From Flavobacteriaceae bacterium (GTDB lineage: Bacteria; Bacteroidota; Bacteroidia; Flavobacteriales; Flavobacteriaceae), in the NCBI GenBank assembly GCA_014238425.1, contig JABABD010000009.1:186001-250000 (forward strand): DNA of 64,000 bases. Direction: 5' to 3'. The notes under the pieces were generated by a model. It saw nothing but the letters and a program-made list of their open reading frames with translations, searched no databases and was not told the origin of the DNA. Below, piece by piece: positions 25,741 to 36,653 of this stretch; position 1 is the first letter of the stretch, and the number at the start of each line of letters is the position of its first letter. A program made the translations under genes and the position numbers.

Positions 25741-27644
25741 TATTTTTTCTTTTTCTGAGCTTGCTTTTGCTCCTCTGCCTTGGCCATCATGTCCTGCATT
25801 TTCTTTTGGAAACGATTTTCCTTTTTAGGTTTCTGTTTATTCGTTTCAATTTTAGCCAACACTTTATCTTCATCAATGATGTAATTTTTTATCACCAACA
25901 TGATACCAATGGTAATCAAATTAGAAATGAAGTAATACAGACTCAATCCAGAAGCGTATTGGTTAAAGAACACTAACATTAGCACTGGTGAGAAATAAAT
26001 CATATACTTCATCATTTTGCCCATATCTGGCATCCCTTCTTGCGTTGGTTGAGACTGCACTTGTTGTCCTGTTGTCATTTTCATATAGAAGAAAATCGCA
26101 ATTGCAGCCAAAATCGGGAATAAACTCACATGATCTCCATATAAAGGAATCCTAAAAGGCAATTCTGCTACAACGTCATAAGATGATAAGTCTTTTGCCC
26201 AAAGAAAACTTTTCTGTCTCAAATCAAAAGCCGTTGGAAAGAACATGAACAAAGCATAAAATACTGGTAGTTGGATAAATGCCGGCAAACAACCACTCAT
26301 GGGGCTCGCTCCAGCCTTGCTGTAAAGTGCCATGGTTTCTTGCTGAGATTTCATTTTATTGTCTTTATGCTTAGCCTGAATAGCTGCTATCTCTGGCTTC
26401 AATATCTTCATTTTTGCCTGCGACAAATACGATTTATATAATACTGGCGACAATACTAATCTTACTAGAATTGTCATAACAATAATGGCAATTCCGTGTG
26501 GTAAAAAATCACTCAAAAATCCAAATAATGGAATAAAGATATTCTTGTTTATCCATCCAAAAATCCCCCATCCAAATGGAATACTCTCTTCAAGGTTTTT
26601 CTCATATTGCTTTAATACCTTACTATCCGTTGGGCCATAGTATAAACTAAGAGACTCGTTAATTTCCCCTTCTTGTAATTCCAACGGAACTCTAGAGGCA
26701 TAGGCTTTAGTGTATAAGGTATCGACATCTTCATTCTCGACCAAGTTTTTAGATTTCAAATTGACCGTCTTGAATGGTTTATCGGTTAACATTATAGAAC
26801 TGAAGAAAAACTGACGGTAGGAAATCCAACTAACCGCTTCTTCGGTCTCATCATCTTCACCTGTTTGTCCTAATTTTGAAACGCGCCCATCCTCATACTC
26901 ATATGTAAGTCTGGTATATCTATTTTCATAAGTGATACTCTTGGCATGTCTCATACCCTTTAACTCCCAGTCCAACCCAACTTCTTGCGAACTATTAATA
27001 AGTCCATTTAGCCCTTGAGAACGCACAGTAAAACCAAGCATATAATCATCTGGTTTCAACTTATAACGGTATTCAAGGTATTGGTTCTCAGAGACTTTCA
27101 GTTTCATTGACAATACCTGATTGTCACCATTCTTGGTCAATGTAGGTTCGAAGTATTCATCTTGTGTATTTAGAACACGATTCTCTGTCGTACTTAAATT
27201 CAGGTTAAATACAGAATTCTTATCCTTTATCATATAGATAGGCACAGAATCATAATTCACAAATTTCTTTAACTTGACTTCTGACAGATATCCTCCTTTA
27301 TTATTCACTTTAAGATACAAAACATCGTTCTCGATCACCGTTTCATTATCGGTAGCAGAAGGTAAGGTTCTTGAATAAGCAAAACTTCCTAATTTGTTTT
27401 GAAGGCCAGCAAGTTGTATAGAATCTGAAGGAGTTACTGGAGTTGTATACTCTTGAGCTGTTGTTACTTTTGTTTCTTTGTCTTCTGCCGCCTTCTTTTC
27501 AGCTTCAACCTGTTCTTGTGCAGCATTTTCTCTTGCCTCAATAGCTTCTGGGCTGTTTGATTGCTGCCAAAGCATGTACATTAAAATAGCGCCAATCAGG
27601 ACGAATCCGATGATTGAATTTATGTCTAATTTTTTTTCTTCCAT
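25740..27644 (-). CDS. yidC: Membrane protein insertase YidC
   Basis: 634 residues. N-terminal membrane anchor (IIGFVLIGAILMYMLW), a large periplasmic beta domain (~70-350), then the conserved five-helix insertase core from ~365 (GIAIIVMTILVRLVLSPV, KYMIYFSPVLMLVFFNQYASGLSLYYFISN) with the hydrophilic-groove Arg in LVRLVL. Basic C-terminal tail rich in Lys/Gln for ribosome contact. Inserts membrane proteins alone or with Sec. It follows pyrG with 65 bases between. Confidence 0.97.
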   Translation of the reverse strand: MEEKKLDINSIIGFVLIGAILMYMLWQQSNSPEAIEARENAAQEQVEAEKKAAEDKETKVTTAQEYTTPVTPSDSIQLAGLQNKLGSFAYSRTLPSATDNETVIENDVLYLKVNNKGGYLSEVKLKKFVNYDSVPIYMIKDKNSVFNLNLSTTENRVLNTQDEYFEPTLTKNGDNQVLSMKLKVSENQYLEYRYKLKPDDYMLGFTVRSQGLNGLINSSQEVGLDWELKGMRHAKSITYENRYTRLTYEYEDGRVSKLGQTGEDDETEEAVSWISYRQFFFSSIMLTDKPFKTVNLKSKNLVENEDVDTLYTKAYASRVPLELQEGEINESLSLYYGPTDSKVLKQYEKNLEESIPFGWGIFGWINKNIFIPLFGFLSDFLPHGIAIIVMTILVRLVLSPVLYKSYLSQAKMKILKPEIAAIQAKHKDNKMKSQQETMALYSKAGASPMSGCLPAFIQLPVFYALFMFFPTAFDLRQKSFLWAKDLSSYDVVAELPFRIPLYGDHVSLFPILAAIAIFFYMKMTTGQQVQSQPTQEGMPDMGKMMKYMIYFSPVLMLVFFNQYASGLSLYYFISNLITIGIMLVIKNYIIDEDKVLAKIETNKQKPKKENRFQKKMQDMMAKAEEQKQAQKKKK

Positions 27645-27709
27645 ATTGATTGATTTTCTCCCGATTGTTATAGGAGAGGATTAACTTAAATCAAAAAGTT
27701 ATCCAACAA

Positions 27710-29353
<1,644 letters not shown>

Positions 29354-29402
29354 TTAAACGCAGGCAAATTTAGTGATTTTGAATGAAACTTTAAGAACTA
29401 AT

Positions 29403-29648
29403 TTAGGATTTATCCGTCCTTGGGAATTGCTGCTGGATATTCCTTACGATATACTCTAGTCCATTCAGTTTTAACTCATATACTGTTGTTAGCATTTGAC
29501 CTAATTTTCCTTTCGGAAATCCTTTATTATGATACCAAACTACATAATACTCTGGCAAATCAACAAGATAACGTCCTTCATACTTGCCATAAGGCATTCT
29601 GGTATGCGAAAGGTCTATTAAGAATTGTTTATCTGGCTCAAGAATCAT
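29403..29648 (-). CDS. DUF3820 family protein
   Basis: 81 residues with the DUF3820 signature MPYGKYEGRYLVDLPEYYV (residues 18-36) and WYHNKGFPKGKLGQML. No signal peptide; cytoplasmic. The fold is also found as a small appendage of exonuclease-type proteins, but the function alone is not known. Divergent from the next gene, with 26 bases between the start codons. Confidence 0.88.
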   Translation of the reverse strand: MILEPDKQFLIDLSHTRMPYGKYEGRYLVDLPEYYVVWYHNKGFPKGKLGQMLTTVYELKLNGLEYIVRNIQQQFPRTDKS

Positions 29649-29674
29649 TGTTACCTATTCATTATCTTTAAACT

Positions 29675-29953
29675 ATGAAATCTGCCAAAGATAATCCGTA
29701 TTACAATATATTCATAATTTTTATTTGTGGAGTTATTTGTTGGATTGCCAGCATCAATAGTATAAAAATAGGAAATGGTGTGGATACGTTGACCTATATC
29801 TATTTTCCGCTCATCATTACCCTAATTTTGATTACAATCTACCTTATCAGCAGGTTATTTACCAAACAAAAGAATTGGGTTATTACAATTATTGGAGGAT
29901 TGTTTTTGCTCTTTCTAGGTGCAAAAACCTATTATGATTTTATTTATAATTAG
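29675..29953 (+). CDS. Small three-helix membrane protein
   Basis: 92 residues with three hydrophobic helices (about 12-30, 42-60 and 69-88) and a short basic loop TKQKNW. No known domain recognised. It starts 26 bases from the divergent DUF3820 gene and overlaps the convergent DUF922 gene by 14 bases. Coding is supported by the tight packing and regular topology. Confidence 0.75.
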   Translation: MKSAKDNPYYNIFIIFICGVICWIASINSIKIGNGVDTLTYIYFPLIITLILITIYLISRLFTKQKNWVITIIGGLFLLFLGAKTYYDFIYN

Positions 29954-30470
29954 CCAACTTTAGCAATTCATTTTTAACATAGATTTGCCATTTTTTCTGA
30001 GCTTCGATGCTCATCGAGTAATTACTTTGATCATCGTATAATTCTTGCATAATCGCTAAATCCTTATTGGCCTTGTCTACTAAGAAGTTCATTTCAGGCT
30101 TGATATTCAATGTGAAATTAAATTCTGCAATGTTCTGTCTAAGTTTTCTTGCATTAAGTTCTGTGATATCAAAGTGAAGCTGTTCATGCGCCAAAACTAT
30201 CTCATTGACTTTTCCTGGTTTGAACCACGATTTTTCAGGATAAAAATGAGCTATCACCGTGTATGTATAATCCACTAATCTTGTGGGCGATGTTCTTGCA
30301 GAAAAACTAGAAGATAAACCAGATGCCGTTATAGCCACTGCATCCACATTCTCTTGAGGCTGCCCTTTAAAATCTGACCAACTCAACCTGTAAGCACTAT
30401 CCCAAACTAATTGTTTTTCAGGAGGATTGCCTAAAGCAATAAAAAAAAACATTAAAATTAATTGATTCAC
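29940..30470 (-). CDS. DUF922 family putative zinc-dependent protease
   Basis: 176 residues with an N-terminal signal (cleavage after the LILMFFFIALGN stretch). The WSDFKGQPQ start of the domain and LAHEQLHFDITEL near residue 98 carry an HExxH-like HEQLH metal site. The family is predicted to be secreted metallopeptidases; activity is not demonstrated. One base separates it from the OsmC gene upstream, so they are cotranscribed. Confidence 0.85.
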   Translation of the reverse strand: MNQLILMFFFIALGNPPEKQLVWDSAYRLSWSDFKGQPQENVDAVAITASGLSSSFSARTSPTRLVDYTYTVIAHFYPEKSWFKPGKVNEIVLAHEQLHFDITELNARKLRQNIAEFNFTLNIKPEMNFLVDKANKDLAIMQELYDDQSNYSMSIEAQKKWQIYVKNELLKLANYK

Positions 30471-30872
30471 TTATTTCCAGTTAAACGTAATAGCCTTTTC
30501 TATATCTGGGTGCAAACTATGGTGTACAGGACATGTATTCGCCGTATGCTCCAGTATCTTTCTTGTCTTACCGTCTGTTTCAAAAGGAAAATCAAGACTG
30601 ATCTCGATTCTCGATATGCGTCTAGGATTGGATGCCATAATCTTGGTAACTTCACCTGTTGTTCCTTTCATATCAACACCCATATCTCGTGCTTTAATAC
30701 CCATAACAGTAATCATACATGTCGCTAATCCATTAGCAACAGTATCTGTAGGAGAAAACGCTTCGCCTTTGCCATTATTGTCTGTTGGAGCATCTGTTAA
30801 AAATTCGTCACCAGATTTCACATGTCTATTTACAGCTCTTAAATTTCCGAGATAGGTTACTTTTGATGTCAT
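30471..30872 (-). CDS. OsmC-family peroxiredoxin-like protein
   Basis: 133 residues. The two OsmC cysteines are present: GLATCMITVMGIKARD (~51) and NTCPVHHSLHPDIEKAI (~113). They would reduce organic hydroperoxides in the cytoplasm. FSPTDTVANG is the characteristic substrate-side loop. Located between the LysM protein and the DUF922 gene, each a base or two apart. Confidence 0.94.
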   Translation of the reverse strand: MTSKVTYLGNLRAVNRHVKSGDEFLTDAPTDNNGKGEAFSPTDTVANGLATCMITVMGIKARDMGVDMKGTTGEVTKIMASNPRRISRIEISLDFPFETDGKTRKILEHTANTCPVHHSLHPDIEKAITFNWK

Positions 30873-30873
30873 A

Positions 30874-32802
30874 TTATTTTGCTTCTACCAGTCTAAGGTT
30901 ATCATACTTCACAATATATGCTGCTACATTATAATAACCACCGAAGAGTTTTTTACTATACTTAAACTTATTCTCGACATACTCAGTTTCCATATCGTAA
31001 TCTGCTCCTTGAAACAAATTCTCTTTTGCAGATAATCTCAATAAGATATCCATGGTCATATCGAAACCACGAACCGCAAATTTATTAGGTGCAATACCAT
31101 ACTTTTTCTTGTAAATATTCACAAAAGCATTTTTAGTGTCTTCATCATAATCCTTTTGTACTGTAGGAAAATGAAATTTCAGATTCGATAAATGCACATT
31201 TCTAATATTTTCTCCTTCAAAAGCAGGGTTCATTCTAGTAGTCATCAAAACAATTTCGATTCTCTCTTCAGCATCAATCAATGAGTTGAGCATGCTAGAC
31301 ACATTAGAAACAAAACCTTCATCTTGTGTTTCAAGAAATACGACATTCTTTCCGGGTAGTAAGATATCTTCAAAATCCTCGGGTGTAATAAAATAGCCGT
31401 CTTTCTTCCGTTTCTTGTTTTTTCTTGAAAATATTTGTTTTGCAGCAGGGAACTTGCTTTTTAAAGCATTGCTTATTTTTCTGTTGATAGAATCGGACAC
31501 AATAAACACTTTTTGGACCAAACTGTCTTTTACGACGAAATCTACAATCTTATTTCGCAGCATATCATCAGATGGTCGTGTTTGAAAAACATTTTCATTA
31601 AGATTGACCTCTTGTACAATTGGAGAAAGTACAGGTATATTATCTCTCTTTAATTCTGAAGCTGCTCTATTAAAATTCTTTGTTAACAAAGGGCCAATAA
31701 CAGCATCGACTGTAGAAAAATCATTACGATCAATAATACTTACTACTTCCGATTCATGGTTTCTTGTGTCATATACATCTAATTTAGTAGATATACCCAG
31801 ATACTTTGCAGAATCTAATGCTACCAAAACACCCGAATGAAAATCCAAAGACACATTCAAAGATCGTTTACTCTTGATTCGTCTTTTGGCTTCATATACC
31901 GAATCTGGATTGATTCTGTTAAGTTCAAATGGAAGCATCACTACAAGGTGTTTTGTATCGTAATTAGCAATACTATCTATCAAACTGAATTTTTCAGAAT
32001 TGTTTACTCTGGACGACAACACCATTATTCCCTTTGGAATCCGTAAAATCATTCCATCTTTTAATCCACCATCATTAAGCTCAGGATTAAGCGTGACCAA
32101 TTCATCTTTAGTGAGCCCTAGTTTTATTTTCAATCTGTAATACCCCTCACTTGGCAACACTTTGTAATAGCCAGAATTGTCATCAACAGTACGTACCATA
32201 TTATCAGCAATTCTAGGAACAGTAATTACTTGTCCCTCTACAAGAGCATCACCCATTTCTGGGTTTAAAATCTCCAATTCTTGTACTGATATGCCAAACT
32301 TGTAGGCCACCCTCCATTTTCCTTCGCCTTTTTCTACGGTATACTCTTGTATGGTATTATCAACTATTTCTTCTTTCCTAACTTCCTTAAAAATTGGTAT
32401 CTGAAGTTTATCTCCTCTTCTAAGGTTTTCTGAGTACAACCATTTATTGTATTTCTTAATATCGTCTTCGGTAATTTTATACTTTTTAGAAAGACTGTAT
32501 AAAGTTTCCTTACGTCTTACCTTATGCTTCTTAAAACCATCTAATTCTTGAGTAATAGTAACCACTGTTTCTGTATTAGCAGAAGGCACCTTGGTCTTTG
32601 GTATGATTAAAATGGATGTAGGCCTTAACCCTTGTTTTGCATCTGGATTTAACTGATAGATTTCTAAAGGTGTTACTTTATAGAGCTTGGCAATGCTTAT
32701 AATCGTTTCTCCTTCTTGTACTTGATGCGTTTTATATTGCTGTGCTAAAGTACCCGTTATGAATAACAGGATAAAACTAAATGTGATAACTAATTGTTTC
32801 AT
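30874..32802 (-). CDS. Four-LysM protein with periplasmic-binding-protein domain
   Basis: About 642 residues. Signal peptide (cleavage near TLAQ), four LysM units (around 22-66, 90-135, 155-195 and 210-255, each ending in an IP or VP), then a type-I periplasmic-binding-like domain (~280-630) containing VDAVIGPLLTKNFNRAASEL and FVNIYKKKYGIAPNKFAVRGFD. It should bind peptidoglycan and sense or hold a ligand in the periplasm. The frame also allows an earlier Met (32823), but that overlaps guaA; the ATG at 32802 starts the normal signal peptide MKQLVITF. Confidence 0.9.
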   Translation of the reverse strand: MKQLVITFSFILLFITGTLAQQYKTHQVQEGETIISIAKLYKVTPLEIYQLNPDAKQGLRPTSILIIPKTKVPSANTETVVTITQELDGFKKHKVRRKETLYSLSKKYKITEDDIKKYNKWLYSENLRRGDKLQIPIFKEVRKEEIVDNTIQEYTVEKGEGKWRVAYKFGISVQELEILNPEMGDALVEGQVITVPRIADNMVRTVDDNSGYYKVLPSEGYYRLKIKLGLTKDELVTLNPELNDGGLKDGMILRIPKGIMVLSSRVNNSEKFSLIDSIANYDTKHLVVMLPFELNRINPDSVYEAKRRIKSKRSLNVSLDFHSGVLVALDSAKYLGISTKLDVYDTRNHESEVVSIIDRNDFSTVDAVIGPLLTKNFNRAASELKRDNIPVLSPIVQEVNLNENVFQTRPSDDMLRNKIVDFVVKDSLVQKVFIVSDSINRKISNALKSKFPAAKQIFSRKNKKRKKDGYFITPEDFEDILLPGKNVVFLETQDEGFVSNVSSMLNSLIDAEERIEIVLMTTRMNPAFEGENIRNVHLSNLKFHFPTVQKDYDEDTKNAFVNIYKKKYGIAPNKFAVRGFDMTMDILLRLSAKENLFQGADYDMETEYVENKFKYSKKLFGGYYNVAAYIVKYDNLRLVEAK

Positions 32803-32809
32803 AATATAT

Positions 32810-34342
32810 TTATTCCCACTCAATAGTGGCTGGCGGTTTAGAACTTATATCATATACTACTCTATTAACGCCTTTTACTTTGTTTATTATATCGTTTGAG
32901 GTCTTTTGCAAGAACTCATATGGCAAATTCACCCAATCGGCGGTCATACCATCTGTACTTTCTACTGCTCTAAGAGCGACGCACTTTTCATAGGTGCGTT
33001 CATCTCCCATCACTCCTACACTTTGAACTGGCAACAACATAGCGCCAGCTTGCCAGACTTTATCGTATAGGCCCCATTCTCTTAATCCGTTAATAAAAAT
33101 CGCATCTACTTCTTGCAAAATACGAACTTTTTCGCTCGTAATATCACCTAAGATCCTGATGGCCAATCCAGGACCTGGAAACGGATGCCTTCCTAATAAA
33201 TTCTTATCCATATTCATAGAAGCTCCAACACGTCTTACTTCATCTTTAAAAAGCATCTTTAAAGGCTCTACAATTTTCAGCTTCATAAAATCAGGTAATC
33301 CTCCAACATTATGATGACTCTTAATCGTGGCGCTTGGCCCTCCAGATACTGAAACACTTTCAATAACATCAGGATAAATGGTACCTTGAGCCAGCCATTT
33401 CACCTCTTCGATAGCATGTGCCTCGTCATCAAATACTTCAATGAACACACGACCTATAGCTTTTCGTTTTTTCTCAGGATCGCTTTCTCCAGCAAGAGCT
33501 TCCAAAAAGCGTGCCGAAGCATTTACGCCTTTTACATTAAGTCCCATACCCTTGTATTGCTCTAATACATCAGTAAATTCATTTTTACGCAATAATCCAT
33601 TATTGACAAAAATGCAATACAAGTTCTTCCCAATGGCTTTATGCAATAACATGGCCGCTACTGAAGAATCTACACCTCCAGACAACCCAAGCACAACTTT
33701 ATCATTACCTAATTGCTCCTTTAAGTTATTTACAGTTTCATCAACGAAAGAATCTGGTGTCCAGTCCTGGTGTACATTAGCTATATGAACCAGGAAATTT
33801 TCTAGTAATTGCTTTCCATCTGTTGAATGATAAACTTCTGGATGAAATTGAATCGCATACGTATCTTCTCCGTCAATCCTGAAAGCAGCATTCTTTACAT
33901 CATGAGTGCTTGCTAGCAATTGGCCATTAGTAGGTAATTCTTTAATCGTATCACTATGGCTCATCCATACTTGAGAACCTTCAGCTATATTATTGAAAAG
34001 TGCATTACCCTTTACAAAAGATAAATTAGCTCGGCCATATTCCCGAGTATTGGATTCAGCGACATTTCCGCCTCCAAAATGCGCCAAATACTGTGCCCCA
34101 TAACAAATGCCTAAAAGTGGCTTTTTGCCTCGGATTTCTGACAGTTCTGGATGTGCTACGTTATCAGCTCTAACAGATAACGGGCTACCTGATAAAATAA
34201 CAGCTTTAAAACTGCTTAAATCCTTTGGTGGCTTGTTGTATGGATGAATTTCTGAATAGATGTTCAACTCTCTTACGCGGCGTCCGATGAGTTGAGTGAC
34301 TTGCGATCCGAAGTCTAAAATAAGTACCTTGTCGTGTTGCAT
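32810..34342 (-). CDS. guaA: GMP synthase (glutamine-hydrolysing)
   Basis: 510 residues. Converts XMP to GMP with ATP and glutamine. Glutaminase domain with [15 protein letters not shown] (~80) and FHPEVYHS (~169). ATP-pyrophosphatase PP-loop [15 protein letters not shown] near 220. Dimerisation domain ending in KPPATIEWE. The frame extends upstream, but [14 protein letters not shown] is the family start. First gene of the guaA-LysM-OsmC-DUF922 group. Confidence 0.97.
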   Translation of the reverse strand: MQHDKVLILDFGSQVTQLIGRRVRELNIYSEIHPYNKPPKDLSSFKAVILSGSPLSVRADNVAHPELSEIRGKKPLLGICYGAQYLAHFGGGNVAESNTREYGRANLSFVKGNALFNNIAEGSQVWMSHSDTIKELPTNGQLLASTHDVKNAAFRIDGEDTYAIQFHPEVYHSTDGKQLLENFLVHIANVHQDWTPDSFVDETVNNLKEQLGNDKVVLGLSGGVDSSVAAMLLHKAIGKNLYCIFVNNGLLRKNEFTDVLEQYKGMGLNVKGVNASARFLEALAGESDPEKKRKAIGRVFIEVFDDEAHAIEEVKWLAQGTIYPDVIESVSVSGGPSATIKSHHNVGGLPDFMKLKIVEPLKMLFKDEVRRVGASMNMDKNLLGRHPFPGPGLAIRILGDITSEKVRILQEVDAIFINGLREWGLYDKVWQAGAMLLPVQSVGVMGDERTYEKCVALRAVESTDGMTADWVNLPYEFLQKTSNDIINKVKGVNRVVYDISSKPPATIEWE

Positions 34343-34449
34343 GCGCAAAAGTAAGGAATGCGTATGAAAATACGAATTATACAATGTGATTTTTGAAGTG
34401 TTTTTTTAACACTAAAAAAAGCTTCAGAAAAAATCCATTTTATACAGTC

Positions 34450-34508
34450 TTGTCACCCTTTTGTCCTCACTTTTTTGAGATGAGCTATCCAATTAATTGA
34501 TATCTTTA
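34450..34508 (+). promoter_or_regulatory. Promoter with 11-bp-pitch TTGTC direct repeat (regulator gene 1)
   Basis: Two half-sites, TTGTCACCC (34450-) and TTGTCCTCAC (34461-), lie 11 bp apart. Thirty-seven bases after the TTTG of the second (34460-34463) begins a candidate -7 box TATCTTTA (34501-34508), 21 bases ahead of the ATG. The same arrangement recurs at 36482 and 49890. Confidence 0.6.
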
Positions 34509-34529
34509 TAGTGCAAATTCTATAATAAC

Positions 34530-36428
34530 ATGAAAATCAAACTGCATTCATTTTTCATTGTTACACTCATAAGTTGTTATACCTCGGTATCACAAAACTT
34601 TGAAAAACAAAAATTTATAGATAGTCTAATAAAAGTGGTTCAAACCATGCCAGAAGACACTTTAAAAGTAGCTACTTATGGTACTCTTTACGAAAAATTA
34701 ATGTTTAGAGACCCAGAGTTATCATACACCTACGCAAAAAAAGCATATCAACTTTCTGAAACATTAAATTACCCAAGAGGCATAGCAATAGGACACTTAC
34801 ATTTTGCCGATTATCATAAAGATCGTGGGAATATAGACTCAGCGCGTTACTATTTTGATCTGTCATTAAACAAATTCAAATCGATAAACTTTAAGAAAGG
34901 AGTGCTATTCGCAAATCATTCTATTGCAGCCTTTGAATTATTAAATGGGAATTACCAACAAGCACTGGGTTATGCCTATGAAAATATCAAAATGTATGAT
35001 GATAGCAAATCTTTAGAGGCAACTAGTGGTGGCGCTTTTAATCTTATAGGTGCGGAATACGATTTAATTGCAGGAATACATATTGAATTAGGCAATTATA
35101 ATTTGGCCTTAAAAGAAGCTTTAAAAGCCCTCAAATTCTTTGAAGAGAAGAAAGATGATGTGAGAATGGCAGATGCTCTAGCAAAATTGGGAGATATTGA
35201 GTTACTTTTAAAAAATCAAAAGTCGGCTCTAGAACATTATTTACAGGCCTACGCAATTTATGAAGAATACAAGGATCATCAATATCAGGCTTATACGGCG
35301 AATAGCATAGGTCAAAATTATCTAGATCTCAAAGAAATCGACAAAGCTCAAGAATATTTTGAAAAAGCACTCTCAATTTCCAAGGATATAAAAAGCAAGG
35401 AAATCGAGGCTGACGCTTTGATCAATCTTGGTAGTGCATTCGCAACAAAAAACGATTTTACTAAATCTAAAAACTTCTTGATTAAAGGATTACAGATTCA
35501 TCGTGAATTAAATTATCCTAAATCAGTATCTTCAGATCTCATTGAACTGGCGAAAACAGAGATTGCTAAAAATCAATTCTCAAATGCACTATCTCACTTA
35601 GATGAATCGATTATTATTGCAAAAACAATTGAAACAAAAGAGAATTTAAGTAGTGCATATTACACAAGATTCACAGTCAATAAATTACAAGGAAATTTCA
35701 GGCGAGCGCTTGCAGATCATGAAGATTTCAAAACTGTAAACGATTCAATATTCAATCATCAAAAATCCAACCAAATAGAGGAGCTTCGCACAATCTATCA
35801 AACCGAAAAAAAGGAACAGGAAATCGTTTTTCAAAAAAATGAAATTGAGTTACTTCAGCAGAAGCAAAAAGCATCAAGCCTCCAAAAAACGTTATTGATT
35901 TCAGGAATTATAGGGCTATTAGTTATCTTTTCTCTTATATATTATGCATTAAGACAAAAAATGAAGCATAATAAATTAATCCGTGAGCAATTGGACAAAG
36001 ATTTAGAGTTTAAAACAAAGGAACTTACAACGCACGCTATGCATTTGGCCAAAAAGAATGAAGTACTTGAGGGGCTGAAACAAAAAGCTCAAGAGCTTAA
36101 AGCATCAGATAATAACAATAGAGGTTATCAACAATTAATACAAACTATTAATTTTGACCTTCAAGATGATAATAACTGGGAAAATTTCACACGTTACTTT
36201 GAAGAAGTTCATAGTGGTTTTAATGCATCAATCAAAAGCAAATATCCTAACACAACAACTAATGAATTACGTTTATTGGCTCTACTAAAAATGAACATGT
36301 CTAGCAAAGAAATTGCTTCTATCTTAAATATCTCTAACGAAGGTGTAAAAAAAGCGCGTTATCGACTTCGTAAGAAGCTTGAGTTATCCACAGATGATTC
36401 GTTGCAAGACATGGTGTTGCAACTATAA
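34530..36428 (+). CDS. TPR sensor with membrane helix and LuxR-like HTH
   Basis: 632 residues. N-terminal signal peptide (~1-22), six or more TPR units (~50-390), a coiled linker, one membrane helix (ISGIIGLLVIFSLIYYAL, ~455-472), a second coiled stretch, and a C-terminal LuxR-like HTH (~570-632: TTNELRLLALLKMNMSSKEIASILNIS then EGVKKARYRLRKKL). This topology puts the TPR part in the periplasm and the HTH in the cytoplasm, so it may signal straight from membrane to DNA. The HTH is close to the one at 49976-50473, and both genes have the same repeat upstream. Target genes are inferred, probably surface proteins. Confidence 0.9.
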   Translation: MKIKLHSFFIVTLISCYTSVSQNFEKQKFIDSLIKVVQTMPEDTLKVATYGTLYEKLMFRDPELSYTYAKKAYQLSETLNYPRGIAIGHLHFADYHKDRGNIDSARYYFDLSLNKFKSINFKKGVLFANHSIAAFELLNGNYQQALGYAYENIKMYDDSKSLEATSGGAFNLIGAEYDLIAGIHIELGNYNLALKEALKALKFFEEKKDDVRMADALAKLGDIELLLKNQKSALEHYLQAYAIYEEYKDHQYQAYTANSIGQNYLDLKEIDKAQEYFEKALSISKDIKSKEIEADALINLGSAFATKNDFTKSKNFLIKGLQIHRELNYPKSVSSDLIELAKTEIAKNQFSNALSHLDESIIIAKTIETKENLSSAYYTRFTVNKLQGNFRRALADHEDFKTVNDSIFNHQKSNQIEELRTIYQTEKKEQEIVFQKNEIELLQQKQKASSLQKTLLISGIIGLLVIFSLIYYALRQKMKHNKLIREQLDKDLEFKTKELTTHAMHLAKKNEVLEGLKQKAQELKASDNNNRGYQQLIQTINFDLQDDNNWENFTRYFEEVHSGFNASIKSKYPNTTTNELRLLALLKMNMSSKEIASILNISNEGVKKARYRLRKKLELSTDDSLQDMVLQL

Positions 36429-36481
36429 TCTCAGAATTCATAAAAGGCACTCATCAATGATAAACTTGCATTTCTTAAAGA

Positions 36482-36539
36482 TGTCCACTGTTTGTCCACT
36501 TCCTTTATTTTACTGTAAATCAAACAATTAATACATTCG
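36482..36539 (+). promoter_or_regulatory. Promoter with 11-bp-pitch TGTCCAC direct repeat (lipoprotein gene)
   Basis: TGTCCAC at 36482 and TTGTCCAC at 36492 share an 11-bp pitch (G to G: 36483, 36494). The candidate -7 box TACATTCG (36532-36539) begins 37 bases after TTTG (36491-36494), the same distance as at the regulator promoter. It implies a leader of about 110 bases before the next gene. Confidence 0.6.
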
Positions 36540-36599
36540 TCATGTCATTAATTTGGCATACTAGGTTTTGTGGTGTCTTGCTCCGTATTGGGCTGCAGA

Positions 36600-36614
36600 T
36601 CGCTTCGGAAGCGA
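36600..36614 (+). other. Small perfect hairpin in the lipoprotein leader
   Basis: TCGCTTC (36600-36606) and GAAGCGA (36608-36614) are complementary around one base; in RNA the core would close on a CUUCGG-like loop. It lies 40 bases upstream of the ATG at 36654. Role unknown. Confidence 0.45.
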
Positions 36615-36653
36615 GTCACTCTTAACCAATCATTAACCACAAAACAATGTATT

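Noticed and set aside
26065..26085. Another TTGTCC/TTGTCA pair similar to the promoter repeat
   Set aside because: It lies inside yidC, its pitch is 8 bp and not 11, and no -7 box follows at the expected distance.
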